35,736 bases of DNA from Alphaproteobacteria bacterium. GTDB taxonomy: Bacteria; Pseudomonadota; Alphaproteobacteria; Micavibrionales; Micavibrionaceae. The stretch is taken from contig NZVS01000072.1 in the NCBI GenBank assembly GCA_002701555.1, positions 1-35,736 on the forward strand, in the 5' to 3' direction. Positions within the stretch are counted from its first letter, which is position 1. The number at the start of each line of letters is the position of its first letter. Made by a program: the position numbers and the translations under genes. Under the pieces are notes generated by a model that saw nothing but the letters and a program-made list of their open reading frames with translations, searched no databases and was not told the origin of the DNA. Positions 25,065 to 33,075 of the stretch are shown here, one piece after another.

Positions 25065-26066
25065 TTATTGTCCTGCCCGTACTTTGCGCCACTTTGCAAC
25101 ATTTCTGTTATGCTCATCCAGTGTCCTTGAGAAGGCATGGCCGCCAGTCCCGTCAGCTACAAAGTAATAATAATCGTGGATTTCAGGATCAAGGGCTGCT
25201 TTCAATGCCTCTATACCGGGATTGCAAATTGGCCCGGGAGGAAGACCTTCATTCATGTACGTATTATAAGGTGTATCCTTCCTGAGATCCTTTGTGAGAA
25301 GTCTTCGGTTTAAAGGCCCTGTCCCGTCCTGAGAGTGTCGCCCCTCTGTAAGCCCGTAAATGACTGTCGGATCTGTTTGTAAAAGCATACCTTTTTTAAG
25401 GCGATTAATAAAAACACCGGCAACGCGCCTTCTTTCATCCGGCACACCTGTTTCTTTTTCGACAATAGAGGCGAGTATTAATGCCTCTTCTTTGTTCTGC
25501 AACGGCAAATTAGCAACGCGACTTGCCCAGGCTGAATCCAGCGCGTCTTGCATGTCTTCACGCATTTTTTCAATTACGGTTAAGGCTGTATCACCCGATT
25601 GATATCGATATGTACCTGGAAGCAGGCTGCCCTCTTCAGGTATACTTAACTCCTCTTTTTCAGGTGTTTGCAAGCCCTCGTGGGCGTTCAAAATCTGAAT
25701 TGTTTCGAAACTGGTTTTGCCCTCAGGTATTGTAACTTGCCGCACAAAGATATCACCGTTGGCAAGCTTGTTAATAACCCTATCCATAGGAATGCCGGCT
25801 TCAAATTTATACTCGCCTGCCTGCAATTTTGATTGTTGCTCTGACAGGCGCACGGCTATTTTAAATAGTAACGGGGAGGCAATAACATTCTCCGCATCCA
25901 GTCTGGCGGCAATCGTGCTGACGCCTGACCCTGAGGGTATGACTACAAATCTTTCTTCTCCCAAAGGGCCTGTGTCGGAATACAGGTGAAGGCCAAATAA
26001 TACACCAGCCGCTGCCAAGAAGGCGGTTAAAAATAGTAGGGATATAAAACCAAGAAAGCCGCGCAT
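25065..26066 (-). CDS. mltG: Endolytic murein transglycosylase MltG (YceG)
   Basis: The 333-residue protein has an N-terminal membrane helix (about 4-28), a LysM-like region (RFVVIPSGSGVSTIAARL near 38) and the YceG domain with ALILASIVEKETGVPDER, where the glutamate of EKETG is catalytic. DPTVIYGLTEG and PYNTYMNEGLPPGPICNPG are conserved. It cuts newly made glycan strands at the periplasmic face of the inner membrane and sets their length. In many alphaproteobacteria it follows fabF directly; here about 3.2 kb separates them. Confidence 0.95.
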   Translation of the reverse strand: MRGFLGFISLLFLTAFLAAAGVLFGLHLYSDTGPLGEERFVVIPSGSGVSTIAARLDAENVIASPLLFKIAVRLSEQQSKLQAGEYKFEAGIPMDRVINKLANGDIFVRQVTIPEGKTSFETIQILNAHEGLQTPEKEELSIPEEGSLLPGTYRYQSGDTALTVIEKMREDMQDALDSAWASRVANLPLQNKEEALILASIVEKETGVPDERRRVAGVFINRLKKGMLLQTDPTVIYGLTEGRHSQDGTGPLNRRLLTKDLRKDTPYNTYMNEGLPPGPICNPGIEALKAALDPEIHDYYYFVADGTGGHAFSRTLDEHNRNVAKWRKVRAGQ

Positions 26067-26071
26067 GTAAT

Positions 26072-26872
26072 TCAGTCCGTAATATTGTCAAAAATAAATT
26101 GTTTGTAATCTATGTCAGGGATATAGGGCGTATAGGGGGGATAAAACAACCCATGCCGGGAATAAAGTCCGAATATGTAGGAGAATGGTCTCCGCATTAA
26201 CCAATAAATTTCCCCTTCATTTCCACTATCCCAATTATAGCTTACACTTCCGGCGCGGTCGTGGAGCTCGTCAAGGCTTACAGGCTGTCCAGAGTCCGTG
26301 AGTGAAATCCAACGTGCATTTGTATCAACAATCATCCAGCCCTTTTCTGTCTCAACTTCCACTACCGCATGGGATCGCAGATCGTTTCCGCTGTCAATTG
26401 CCATCGTTTCGGGCGGGGTAAATGATTTATCCCGACTGAAAAGGGAGGCGTATCTTGCATTGTATCCCAGCATACCCAGTGCTTTTTCAATTGCCCGTGC
26501 ACGATCCCCGCACTGCCCATGTTTTTCTTGCAAGAGGTCTGCGGGTTCGCGACCTTGCTTTAGTGGAATTTTTTTCAAGACAGGGGAGGCGGTAAGAATT
26601 GAATCCTGCACAGCTCTTATATCCACTATTTGATCTTCGAAAATGCCTGTATTGGAAAGGCCTGATATTGTATAGTTACTTTCGTTGAACATTGATTGCA
26701 GTGCTGTTCTGTCATCTGCCGTTATGTCAGAATCTACCCCGTGAAAAAATAAAACTGCCAGCCCGATGCATAATAACACCAAAAAGAGTAAGATTACCCG
26801 TATGCTTCCGGATTCTCCGCCTCCATATTTAACGCGCAAGACGCCTATGTCTTTCATATGGGTGTGGACCAT
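26072..26872 (-). CDS. Transglutaminase-like membrane-anchored protein
   Basis: The 266-residue protein has one N-terminal membrane helix (about 24-45), so the rest probably faces the periplasm. A transglutaminase-like triad is visible: C121 in HGQCGDRARAIEKALGMLGY, H168 in RSHAVVEVE, and D183 in IVDTNARW. Such domains act as cysteine proteases or acyl-transfer enzymes; substrate is unknown. The C-terminus is aromatic-rich. Translation may begin at the ATG at 26872 or at 26857; either way the 5' end overlaps the divergent polymerase-like gene if that uses its first ATG. It sits just upstream of mltG, five bases away. Confidence 0.8.
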   Translation of the reverse strand: MVHTHMKDIGVLRVKYGGGESGSIRVILLFLVLLCIGLAVLFFHGVDSDITADDRTALQSMFNESNYTISGLSNTGIFEDQIVDIRAVQDSILTASPVLKKIPLKQGREPADLLQEKHGQCGDRARAIEKALGMLGYNARYASLFSRDKSFTPPETMAIDSGNDLRSHAVVEVETEKGWMIVDTNARWISLTDSGQPVSLDELHDRAGSVSYNWDSGNEGEIYWLMRRPFSYIFGLYSRHGLFYPPYTPYIPDIDYKQFIFDNITD

Positions 26873-28016
26873 ATATCTATTTCTTTCACCCTTTTATTTA
26901 TTTCAAAGCGGATATCCGCAGCCAGCCGATATTCTCATATTTTTGGCTATTTGTCTGTATTTTGCGCTCACATTATTAAATTTTCAGAAAGAAATACGCT
27001 CAGTATATGTTTTTGGTGCCATGTTTGTCGGATTGGCATTTACAATTAATTTTATTCATTACTTTTTCATGCCCGACATAAAATTTATACTTCATTCTTT
27101 TATATATCTGTTCAACTTCTTTATTTTCATGTTTGTTGTGATGCTTTTTGACAGGGATCGGGAGCGTATGAACCACGTAACCTATAAAACCCTTCTGATT
27201 ATTGTTGCGTTTCAATTTCTAATGGTGGTGTTCTTTCCGGATAGTGATGATGTGCGCGCAAGCGGCACATTTAACAAATCCAATCAGCTTGCATATTGGT
27301 GCGTTTTGGCAGCAGCTTTGCTGTTGGTTTTAAAAAGAAATACAAGATTTACAATTATTGATTTGGCGGCGTTTTCAATATTGTCTTATATGCAGATGCT
27401 AACGCTTTCAAAAGCCGGAATCATAGTTTTCTTCCTTCTTTTTATAATGTTTGTTTCTTCCCCTAACATGCCCAGACGCTACAGATACATCGTAATTTTA
27501 TTCGCGGCACTTTTCTCTATCTCTTATATGGGAAATGCCCAAAAAATTTATAACTTCTTTATGAACTTTGACACCGTTGATGCTGTTTCGAAAAGGTTAG
27601 GAACGCTTGGGAAACAAAATGATGATACTCCAGAGGCGCGTGGCTATTTAAGGCTGATTGAACATCCGGGCTATTTGCTGATTGGCGCTGGTGAGGGCGC
27701 GTATCAGCGTTTTGGAAGACAGGAGCTTCATTCCGGTATCGCAACGTTGCTTTTCAGTTACGGCATTTTCGGGTTTGGGTTTTTTATAGCGTTTCTTGCA
27801 TCAGCTTTTTACAGGCTGTCTTTTTATTATTCTGCAATGCTTATGCCTATATTTTTGTTTGGCCTTACTCACCAAAATATAAGATTCAGTTTTTTCTGGA
27901 TTTTTCTGGCGGTGGCTTATGCCGGCCATTTCTTTAAAAATAATGGGGTCTATACGGAAACCCATAAAAAAGATAAACTTGTTTTGTATGACGAGGGAGT
28001 CCATGAAGAAAATTAA
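26766..28016 (+). CDS. O-antigen polymerase/ligase-like membrane protein (first paralogue)
   Basis: The 416-residue protein has about 10-12 membrane helices. Near the C-terminus is GAGEGAYQRFGRQELHSGIA, where RQELHS resembles the periplasmic loop of Wzy/WaaL-type enzymes (PF04932) that hold glycan chains on lipid carriers. It is closely similar to the next gene throughout, from LSPFYLFQSGYPQPADI to the final helices, so they are tandem duplicates. The ATG at 26766 has no clear ribosome site; 26802 and 26847 are alternatives, but the paralogue has a similar-length N-terminus. It overlaps the opposite-strand transglutaminase gene by up to 107 bases. Confidence 0.8.
   Translation: MHNNTKKSKITRMLPDSPPPYLTRKTPMSFIWVWTIYLFLSPFYLFQSGYPQPADILIFLAICLYFALTLLNFQKEIRSVYVFGAMFVGLAFTINFIHYFFMPDIKFILHSFIYLFNFFIFMFVVMLFDRDRERMNHVTYKTLLIIVAFQFLMVVFFPDSDDVRASGTFNKSNQLAYWCVLAAALLLVLKRNTRFTIIDLAAFSILSYMQMLTLSKAGIIVFFLLFIMFVSSPNMPRRYRYIVILFAALFSISYMGNAQKIYNFFMNFDTVDAVSKRLGTLGKQNDDTPEARGYLRLIEHPGYLLIGAGEGAYQRFGRQELHSGIATLLFSYGIFGFGFFIAFLASAFYRLSFYYSAMLMPIFLFGLTHQNIRFSFFWIFLAVAYAGHFFKNNGVYTETHKKDKLVLYDEGVHEEN
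27993..27999 (+). promoter_or_regulatory. Ribosome site deciding the second polymerase start
   Basis: GAGGGAG, inside the end of the first paralogue, lies just before the ATG at 28003 and favours it over the earlier in-frame ATG at 27919. Confidence 0.6.
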
Positions 28017-29235
28017 GTTGTATAAAGCTTATCAAGATACACGGGATGGTCGCGGTATCTCGCGCGCATTGCCTGGTTATCTTCTTATCGTGTGGATTTC
28101 ATATCTCTTACTTTCCCCTTTTTACGTTTTTTACAGCGGGATGCCGCAGCCTGCAGATATGGTGCTGGTTCTTGGTTTATTTCCAGTTGTTATCCTATCA
28201 GCCTTATTGCCTGATCCTAAACTTGACTCAGCTTATTTATTGGGCGGGGCATTTGCAATTCTGACTTTCTTGGTCAATCTGACCTACTATACATTTACGC
28301 TTGATACGCTTTTTCTTCTAAGCAGCGCATTCTATATTTTTAATTTCCTGACATTTTGTTTTGTGATTTTTCTGTTCCGGCGGGCCCCTTACACGATGAA
28401 CCAGGCCACCTATATCTGTATCTCTATTATTACTGTTATGCAGTTTTTATATGTTCTTTTTATAGAACCAAGTGTTCCCCGCCACGCCGGTACGTTTAAT
28501 AACCCTAATCAGCTGGCTTACTGGTCGCTTTTAATGGCCTGTATTCTAATTGTTCTTAAAAGGTCACAATCGCTCAATATATTGGACATGGTGTTATTTT
28601 CCATGCTGGCTTTCATCCAGGCCGAGGCTTTATCAAAAGCCGGCCTCATAACTTTTGGCCTTGTGGTGGTCTTCATGGCATTCTCGCCCGTCACCAACAA
28701 AAGGTTAAAGGCTTTGTTCATGCTGGGTTTGGCGGCATTGATTATTACGAAAGTGACGGCACCTGGAGAAATAAGTATTTTGATCACGAATGCAGATAGC
28801 ATTGAGGCGGTAAGTAACAGATTGGCCAAAATAGGCGATGACACCGATGATAGTGCCCAAGGGAGGGGATATTCACGTCTTGTTGAATACCCACAATATT
28901 TAATTGCTGGGGCAGGTGAAGGCGCACATTATCGTTTTAATGCACGACAGGAATTGCATTCAGGTATAGCCACAATACTATTTTCGTACGGGATTATCGG
29001 CTTTACACTGTTTTTTACATTTCTTGCAATGGTGTTCAGAAAACTGCCTATCTATTATGGGGCGCTTCTCATTCCAATTCTTTTATATGGCTTAACGCAC
29101 CAAAATTTCAGGAATACTGGATTTTGGGTCTTTTTGGCGCTGAGTTACTCATATGCATTTTTTAAACCTCAACAAAGAGAGGCGCAGCAACGCGGCCTCG
29201 ATCACAGGCTGGATTTCTTTATCAAGAAAGAGTGA
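28003..29235 (+). CDS. O-antigen polymerase/ligase-like membrane protein (second paralogue)
   Basis: The 410-residue protein matches the previous gene: LSPFYVFYSGMPQPADMV, FNNPNQLAYW, LSKAGLITFG, and GAGEGAHYRFNARQELHSGI. It has about 10-12 membrane helices and the same conserved loop. It overlaps its partner by 14 bases, so the pair is translationally coupled. The two differ mainly in helices and in a small insertion (FNARQ versus FGRQ). Two related polymerase-type enzymes side by side could act on different linkages or one could be a ligase. The stop lies nine bases from the convergent fabF stop. Confidence 0.8.
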   Translation: MKKIKLYKAYQDTRDGRGISRALPGYLLIVWISYLLLSPFYVFYSGMPQPADMVLVLGLFPVVILSALLPDPKLDSAYLLGGAFAILTFLVNLTYYTFTLDTLFLLSSAFYIFNFLTFCFVIFLFRRAPYTMNQATYICISIITVMQFLYVLFIEPSVPRHAGTFNNPNQLAYWSLLMACILIVLKRSQSLNILDMVLFSMLAFIQAEALSKAGLITFGLVVVFMAFSPVTNKRLKALFMLGLAALIITKVTAPGEISILITNADSIEAVSNRLAKIGDDTDDSAQGRGYSRLVEYPQYLIAGAGEGAHYRFNARQELHSGIATILFSYGIIGFTLFFTFLAMVFRKLPIYYGALLIPILLYGLTHQNFRNTGFWVFLALSYSYAFFKPQQREAQQRGLDHRLDFFIKKE

Positions 29236-29244
29236 TATTTTTGG

Positions 29245-30519
29245 TTAGGAAATTGCTTTCACAGCAATACTGGCGTTAGTTCCACCGAACCCGAATGAGT
29301 TTGAGAGAATAGCCTTGACCTTTTTCTCTTTTGCTTTGAGCGGCACAAGGTCGATCCCCTTGCATGGCTCGGAAATATTTTCCAGATTAAGCGTCGGCGG
29401 CAAAATACCCGTTTCCATTGCTTTCACAGCATAAATTGCCTCAACCGCACCTGCTGCACCCAGCAAATGTCCTATAGCAGATTTTGTCGAGGACATGGAA
29501 ACTGTATCAAGCGCTGGCTCAAACAGGCGTTTTACCGCTGTGCATTCAATTCCGTCACCAAGTGGCGTGGATGTGCCATGTGCATTAATGTAATCAATAT
29601 CTTCAGGGTTAAGACCTGCGTTCTTCAGCGCCGCTTTCATGGCGCGGTATCCGCCATCACCATTTTCGGCCGGCGAGGTGATGTGATAAGCATCCCCTGA
29701 TAATCCATAACCTGCGACTTCACCATAAATCTTTGCACCGCGCTTTTTGGCGTGCTCATATTCTTCTAGAACGACTACACCCGCGCCTTCTGCGATAACA
29801 AATCCGTCACGACCCTCATCAAACGGACGGGAGGCCTGCTCTGGTGTTTCATTATAGGATGTGGACAGCGCCCGCGCTGCCGCAAAGCATGCAACGCCCA
29901 GGCGGTTTACAGCAGCTTCTGCGCCGCCTGCTACCATTACATCCGCATCACCAAGCATAATAAGGCGTGCAGCATCACCAATAGCGTGTGTCCCGGTTGC
30001 ACAAGCTGTTACAACAGAGTGGTTTGGCCCTTTAAAGCCATATTTAATAGAAACATGACCTGATGCCAGATTGATAAGCATGGCAGGAATGGAGAAAGGC
30101 GATACACGGCGCGGCCCTTTTTCATTCAAAATCATGGAAGTTTCGTAAACTGTTTGTAGGCCGCCAATGCCCGAGCCAATCATAACGCCAGTGCGCTCAA
30201 GACTTTCTTCTTCGGTCGGCGTCCAATCAGCATCTTTGACTGCTTCTTCAGCTGCCGCCAGAGCATAAAGTATAAATGTATCTACTTTTTTCTGTTCCTT
30301 TGGGGAGGTAACATCGTCGGCATGAAATTTATATGAACCTTCACCCGCAGTGTCGGCATAAGGAACAAGTCCTGCGACCCGTGATGTGATATCTGATACA
30401 TCAAAGCGGTCAATCTTTTGTATTCCGCTTTTACCAGATGTAATCTGATCCCAATTGTGAGACACCCCTGCACCGAGGGGTGAAACCATACCTAAACCTG
30501 TAATGACAACACGTTTCAT
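29245..30519 (-). CDS. fabF: 3-oxoacyl-ACP synthase II
   Basis: The 424-residue enzyme has the Cys-His-His triad in TACATGTHAIGDAARL (cysteine near 172), NAHGTSTPLGD and KSAIGHLLGAAG, and the C-terminal SNSFGFGGTNAS loop. It condenses malonyl-ACP with acyl-ACP in fatty-acid elongation and favours making cis-vaccenate precursors in related bacteria. It follows acpP by 45 bases. It is slightly longer than typical FabF because of an insertion near SYKFHADD in the N-terminal third. Confidence 0.97.
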   Translation of the reverse strand: MKRVVITGLGMVSPLGAGVSHNWDQITSGKSGIQKIDRFDVSDITSRVAGLVPYADTAGEGSYKFHADDVTSPKEQKKVDTFILYALAAAEEAVKDADWTPTEEESLERTGVMIGSGIGGLQTVYETSMILNEKGPRRVSPFSIPAMLINLASGHVSIKYGFKGPNHSVVTACATGTHAIGDAARLIMLGDADVMVAGGAEAAVNRLGVACFAAARALSTSYNETPEQASRPFDEGRDGFVIAEGAGVVVLEEYEHAKKRGAKIYGEVAGYGLSGDAYHITSPAENGDGGYRAMKAALKNAGLNPEDIDYINAHGTSTPLGDGIECTAVKRLFEPALDTVSMSSTKSAIGHLLGAAGAVEAIYAVKAMETGILPPTLNLENISEPCKGIDLVPLKAKEKKVKAILSNSFGFGGTNASIAVKAIS

Positions 30520-30564
30520 GTGATATAAAGAGATTTGGTGTAAATGAACACCAACGCCGGATAA

Positions 30565-30804
30565 TTATTCGGCTGAGTTGTCCTTGATGAACTGAACAGC
30601 ATCACCAACAGTCTGGATCTTTTCAGCAGCATCATCAGGAATTTCAACATTGAATTCTTCTTCAAATGCCATTACCAGCTCAACTGTGTCCAGAGAGTCA
30701 GCACCCAGGTCATCGATAAAGCTTGCGCTCTCAGTTACTTTGTCTTCTTCTACGCCAAGATGTTCAATAACAATCTTTTTCACGCGCTCAGCAACATCAC
30801 TCAT
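30565..30804 (-). CDS. acpP: Acyl carrier protein
   Basis: The 79-residue acidic protein has the phosphopantetheine site GADSLDTVELVMAFEEEF with S37, and the helix pattern of AcpP. It carries growing acyl chains on a 4'-phosphopantetheine arm. GAGGAAAAATT precedes the ATG. It lies upstream of fabF in the same direction, the standard arrangement. Confidence 0.98.
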   Translation of the reverse strand: MSDVAERVKKIVIEHLGVEEDKVTESASFIDDLGADSLDTVELVMAFEEEFNVEIPDDAAEKIQTVGDAVQFIKDNSAE

Positions 30805-30852
30805 AATTTTTCCTCTTTTTGGTTAAACTTTTTTGAAAAGTAATCGGAGCAG

Positions 30853-30881
30853 AACATAATAAGACCTAACTCCAATTGCAA
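30853..30881 (-). promoter_or_regulatory. Candidate acpP promoter
   Basis: On the minus strand TTGCAA (30876-30881) and TATGTT (30853-30858) are 17 bases apart, 49 bases before the acpP ATG. This suggests acpP-fabF have their own promoter in addition to read-through from fabD-fabG. Confidence 0.4.
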
Positions 30882-30965
30882 GCGATTTTAGTTTAATATC
30901 ACGAACTGCGCCTCAAAGTGAAACCATTTGATGATAGAATGACGTGCTCATGTGGATAAGACGTA

Positions 30966-31298
30966 TTAAACTTTCCCGCCATCAATAACAAGAAATCTTC
31001 CCGCAGGCTTAATAGCACCGTTTAAGCCTTCCAGGGCTTCTCTTGCGCGTTCAAGCGTGTATCGGAAATAGGGGTTGTCTGCGTCCAACAATAAAATATC
31101 GTTATATGCCTGCCCTCCGGCTGCTTTCTTGTAATGGTAGCTTAGTCTTGTATCCTGCAAACTGACATCTTCGGGCGTGCCTATCGCGGCCAGCAAATTA
31201 ATCGCCTGTACATCAGCGGCATCAATCGGCCGACCTTGCTGGAAACAGAGGTCAACTTCATCTACTAATCTTTGCCATTCTTCTTTCAGAGCTTTCAT
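30966..31298 (-). CDS. Unknown small protein in the fab cluster, 110 residues
   Basis: The protein begins MKALKEEWQRLVDEVDL and has DILLLDADNPYFRYTLERAR in the middle; it is predicted helical and ends in a strand (GRFLVIDGGKV). It has no cysteine pair, membrane segment or recognised domain. AAGGC precedes the ATG, ten bases after the fabG stop, so it is probably translated with fabG. About 160 bases separate it from acpP. Position between fabG and acpP suggests a lipid or envelope-related role, but that is inference only. Confidence 0.65.
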   Translation of the reverse strand: MKALKEEWQRLVDEVDLCFQQGRPIDAADVQAINLLAAIGTPEDVSLQDTRLSYHYKKAAGGQAYNDILLLDADNPYFRYTLERAREALEGLNGAIKPAGRFLVIDGGKV

Positions 31299-31308
31299 TG
31301 TAAAAGCC

Positions 31309-32046
31309 TTAAATCATCGCCATGCCGCCATTAACATGCAAGGTAAGTCCTGTTACATACCCTGCCTCATCACTTGCGAGATAAGCGCATGCACCTGCAA
31401 TATCTTCGGACGTACCCATTTTGGCCATCGGAATTGTTGTGTTTATTTTGGCCTTTTGCTCATCAGTTAATACTTCTGTCATGGCGGTTGCAATAAAGCC
31501 TGGGGCCACACAGTTAATTGTAATCCCACGTGAAGCAACTTCCTGTGCCATCGCCTTTGACCAGCCGATCATTCCGGCTTTCGAGGCGACATAGTTTGCC
31601 TGACCCGGGTTTCCTGTTACGCCAACTACAGAAGCAATATTTATGATGCGGCCCCAGCGGCGTTTCATCATGCCGCGCTGGACGGCTTTGGCCAGTCTGA
31701 ACGTAGCAGTCAGGTTAACGTCTAATACCTCTTGCCACTCTTCATCCTTCATGCGCATGGACAAATTATCGCGTGTCAGACCGGCGTTGTTAACAAGAAT
31801 ATCAATCTGACCCATTGCTTCCTCGGCAGACTTTACCAGCGCATCAACTGCACCCTCTGCAGATAAATCAGCAGGCAGGACATGAACGCGGTCGCCCAGT
31901 TCATCAGCCAAAGCCTTTAATTTGCCTTCATTACGGCCCGAGATGCCCACTGTTGCACCTTGGGCGTGAAGTGATTTTGCAATTGCCCCGCCAATACCGC
32001 CTGTTGCGCCTGTGACCAAAGCTGTTTTTCCATCTAAATTAAACAT
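31309..32046 (-). CDS. fabG: 3-oxoacyl-ACP reductase
   Basis: The 245-residue short-chain dehydrogenase has the NADP motif TGATGGIGGAIA, NNAG (86-89), and the catalytic residues S139, Y152 and K156 (NYVASKAG). The C-terminus GGMAMI is the usual FabG ending. It reduces 3-oxoacyl-ACP during fatty-acid synthesis. It lies five bases after fabD and ten before the unknown gene. Confidence 0.96.
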   Translation of the reverse strand: MFNLDGKTALVTGATGGIGGAIAKSLHAQGATVGISGRNEGKLKALADELGDRVHVLPADLSAEGAVDALVKSAEEAMGQIDILVNNAGLTRDNLSMRMKDEEWQEVLDVNLTATFRLAKAVQRGMMKRRWGRIINIASVVGVTGNPGQANYVASKAGMIGWSKAMAQEVASRGITINCVAPGFIATAMTEVLTDEQKAKINTTIPMAKMGTSEDIAGACAYLASDEAGYVTGLTLHVNGGMAMI

Positions 32047-32051
32047 GAGGT

Positions 32052-33008
32052 TTATCCTTTGAGTTTTGTAAGTAATTCGTCAATTTGTGCAGGTGTTTCC
32101 GCGTTAAGGGTTGCAATATCACGGTCGATGCGACGTACAAGACCCGTCAGCACTTTGCCGGCACCCAACTCTATCATTTCAGTCACCCCTTGTTCTTTCA
32201 TCCAGAGAACTGATTCGCGCCAGCGCACTGTGCCGGTCACCTGCTGAACCAGAAGTTTTCTTATTTCCTCCGGATCCTCAACCGCCTCGGCTGTTACATT
32301 GGCAACAATCGGCACGGAAGGAATATCAATTTGTTCCGCATCAAGCCTTTCACGCATTTCTTCTTCTGCGGGTTTCATCAGTTTTGAATGAAACGGTGCA
32401 CTGACCGGAAGCTCGATTGCGCGCTTTGCACCCTTCTCGGTGGCAAGCTCGATAGCCTTGGCAACTGCTCCCTTATGGCCACTGACCACGATTTGACCGG
32501 GTGAGTTGTCATTGGCGGATTCGCATGTTTCGCCTGGCCCTGCACGGCTGGATGCATTCAGGGCGATTTCACGCACCTCATCAATTTCAAGACCTAAAAT
32601 AGCAGCCATTGATCCTTTGCCTACAGGTACGGCACGTTGCATGGCCTGTCCGCGCAGCCTTAAAAGGCTTGCGGCCTGTGGCACATTAAATGATCTTACA
32701 GCTGTAAGAGCTGAATATTCGCCCAAAGAATGACCCGCTGCAAAATCTACCGTATCGCGAAGAACAATCCCGCCTTGACGTTCCAAAACGCGCATTACGG
32801 CTAAAGATACGGCCATTAACGCGGGCTGTGTATTTTCAGTCAGGTTCAGGTCGTCTGCCTCGCCTTCCATCATAAGCTTGGACAGGTTCTGGCCCAGCGC
32901 CTCGTCAACTTCTTCGAAAATTTCGCGGGCCTCTGCGTATGTGTCATGCAGCTCCTTGCCCATTCCGATATATTGTGACCCTTGCCCGGGGAATATAAAT
33001 GCGCGCAT
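32052..33008 (-). CDS. fabD: Malonyl-CoA:ACP transacylase
   Basis: The 318-residue enzyme has FIFPGQGSQYIGMG at the N-terminus, the nucleophile loop GHSLGEYSA with S94, and the later PVSAPFHSKLMKPA with the catalytic histidine. It loads malonate onto ACP. A short Asn/Ser insertion (SSRAGPGETCESANDNSPG) lies around residue 155, longer than in the shorter FabD forms. It is first in the minus-strand fab run, with a promoter candidate just upstream. Confidence 0.96.
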   Translation of the reverse strand: MRAFIFPGQGSQYIGMGKELHDTYAEAREIFEEVDEALGQNLSKLMMEGEADDLNLTENTQPALMAVSLAVMRVLERQGGIVLRDTVDFAAGHSLGEYSALTAVRSFNVPQAASLLRLRGQAMQRAVPVGKGSMAAILGLEIDEVREIALNASSRAGPGETCESANDNSPGQIVVSGHKGAVAKAIELATEKGAKRAIELPVSAPFHSKLMKPAEEEMRERLDAEQIDIPSVPIVANVTAEAVEDPEEIRKLLVQQVTGTVRWRESVLWMKEQGVTEMIELGAGKVLTGLVRRIDRDIATLNAETPAQIDELLTKLKG

Positions 33009-33046
33009 TAAAATTGCTCCTCATTATATGTTTGTTTCATGTGATG

Positions 33047-33075
33047 AATAGAAAAGCTAACGCTTCCCAAGTCAA
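33047..33075 (-). promoter_or_regulatory. Candidate fabD promoter overlapping the upstream stop
   Basis: On the minus strand TTGACT (33070-33075) and TCTATT (33047-33052) are 17 bases apart, 39 bases before the fabD ATG. The -35 box overlaps the stop codon of the upstream gene. A palindrome TTCAT-GTG-ATGAA at 33036-33048 abuts the -10 box and could be an operator. Confidence 0.45.

Noticed and set aside
28518..28844. 108-residue minus-strand open frame inside the second polymerase gene
   Set aside because: It is antisense to a well-supported membrane protein, with hydrophobic composition explained by the complement.
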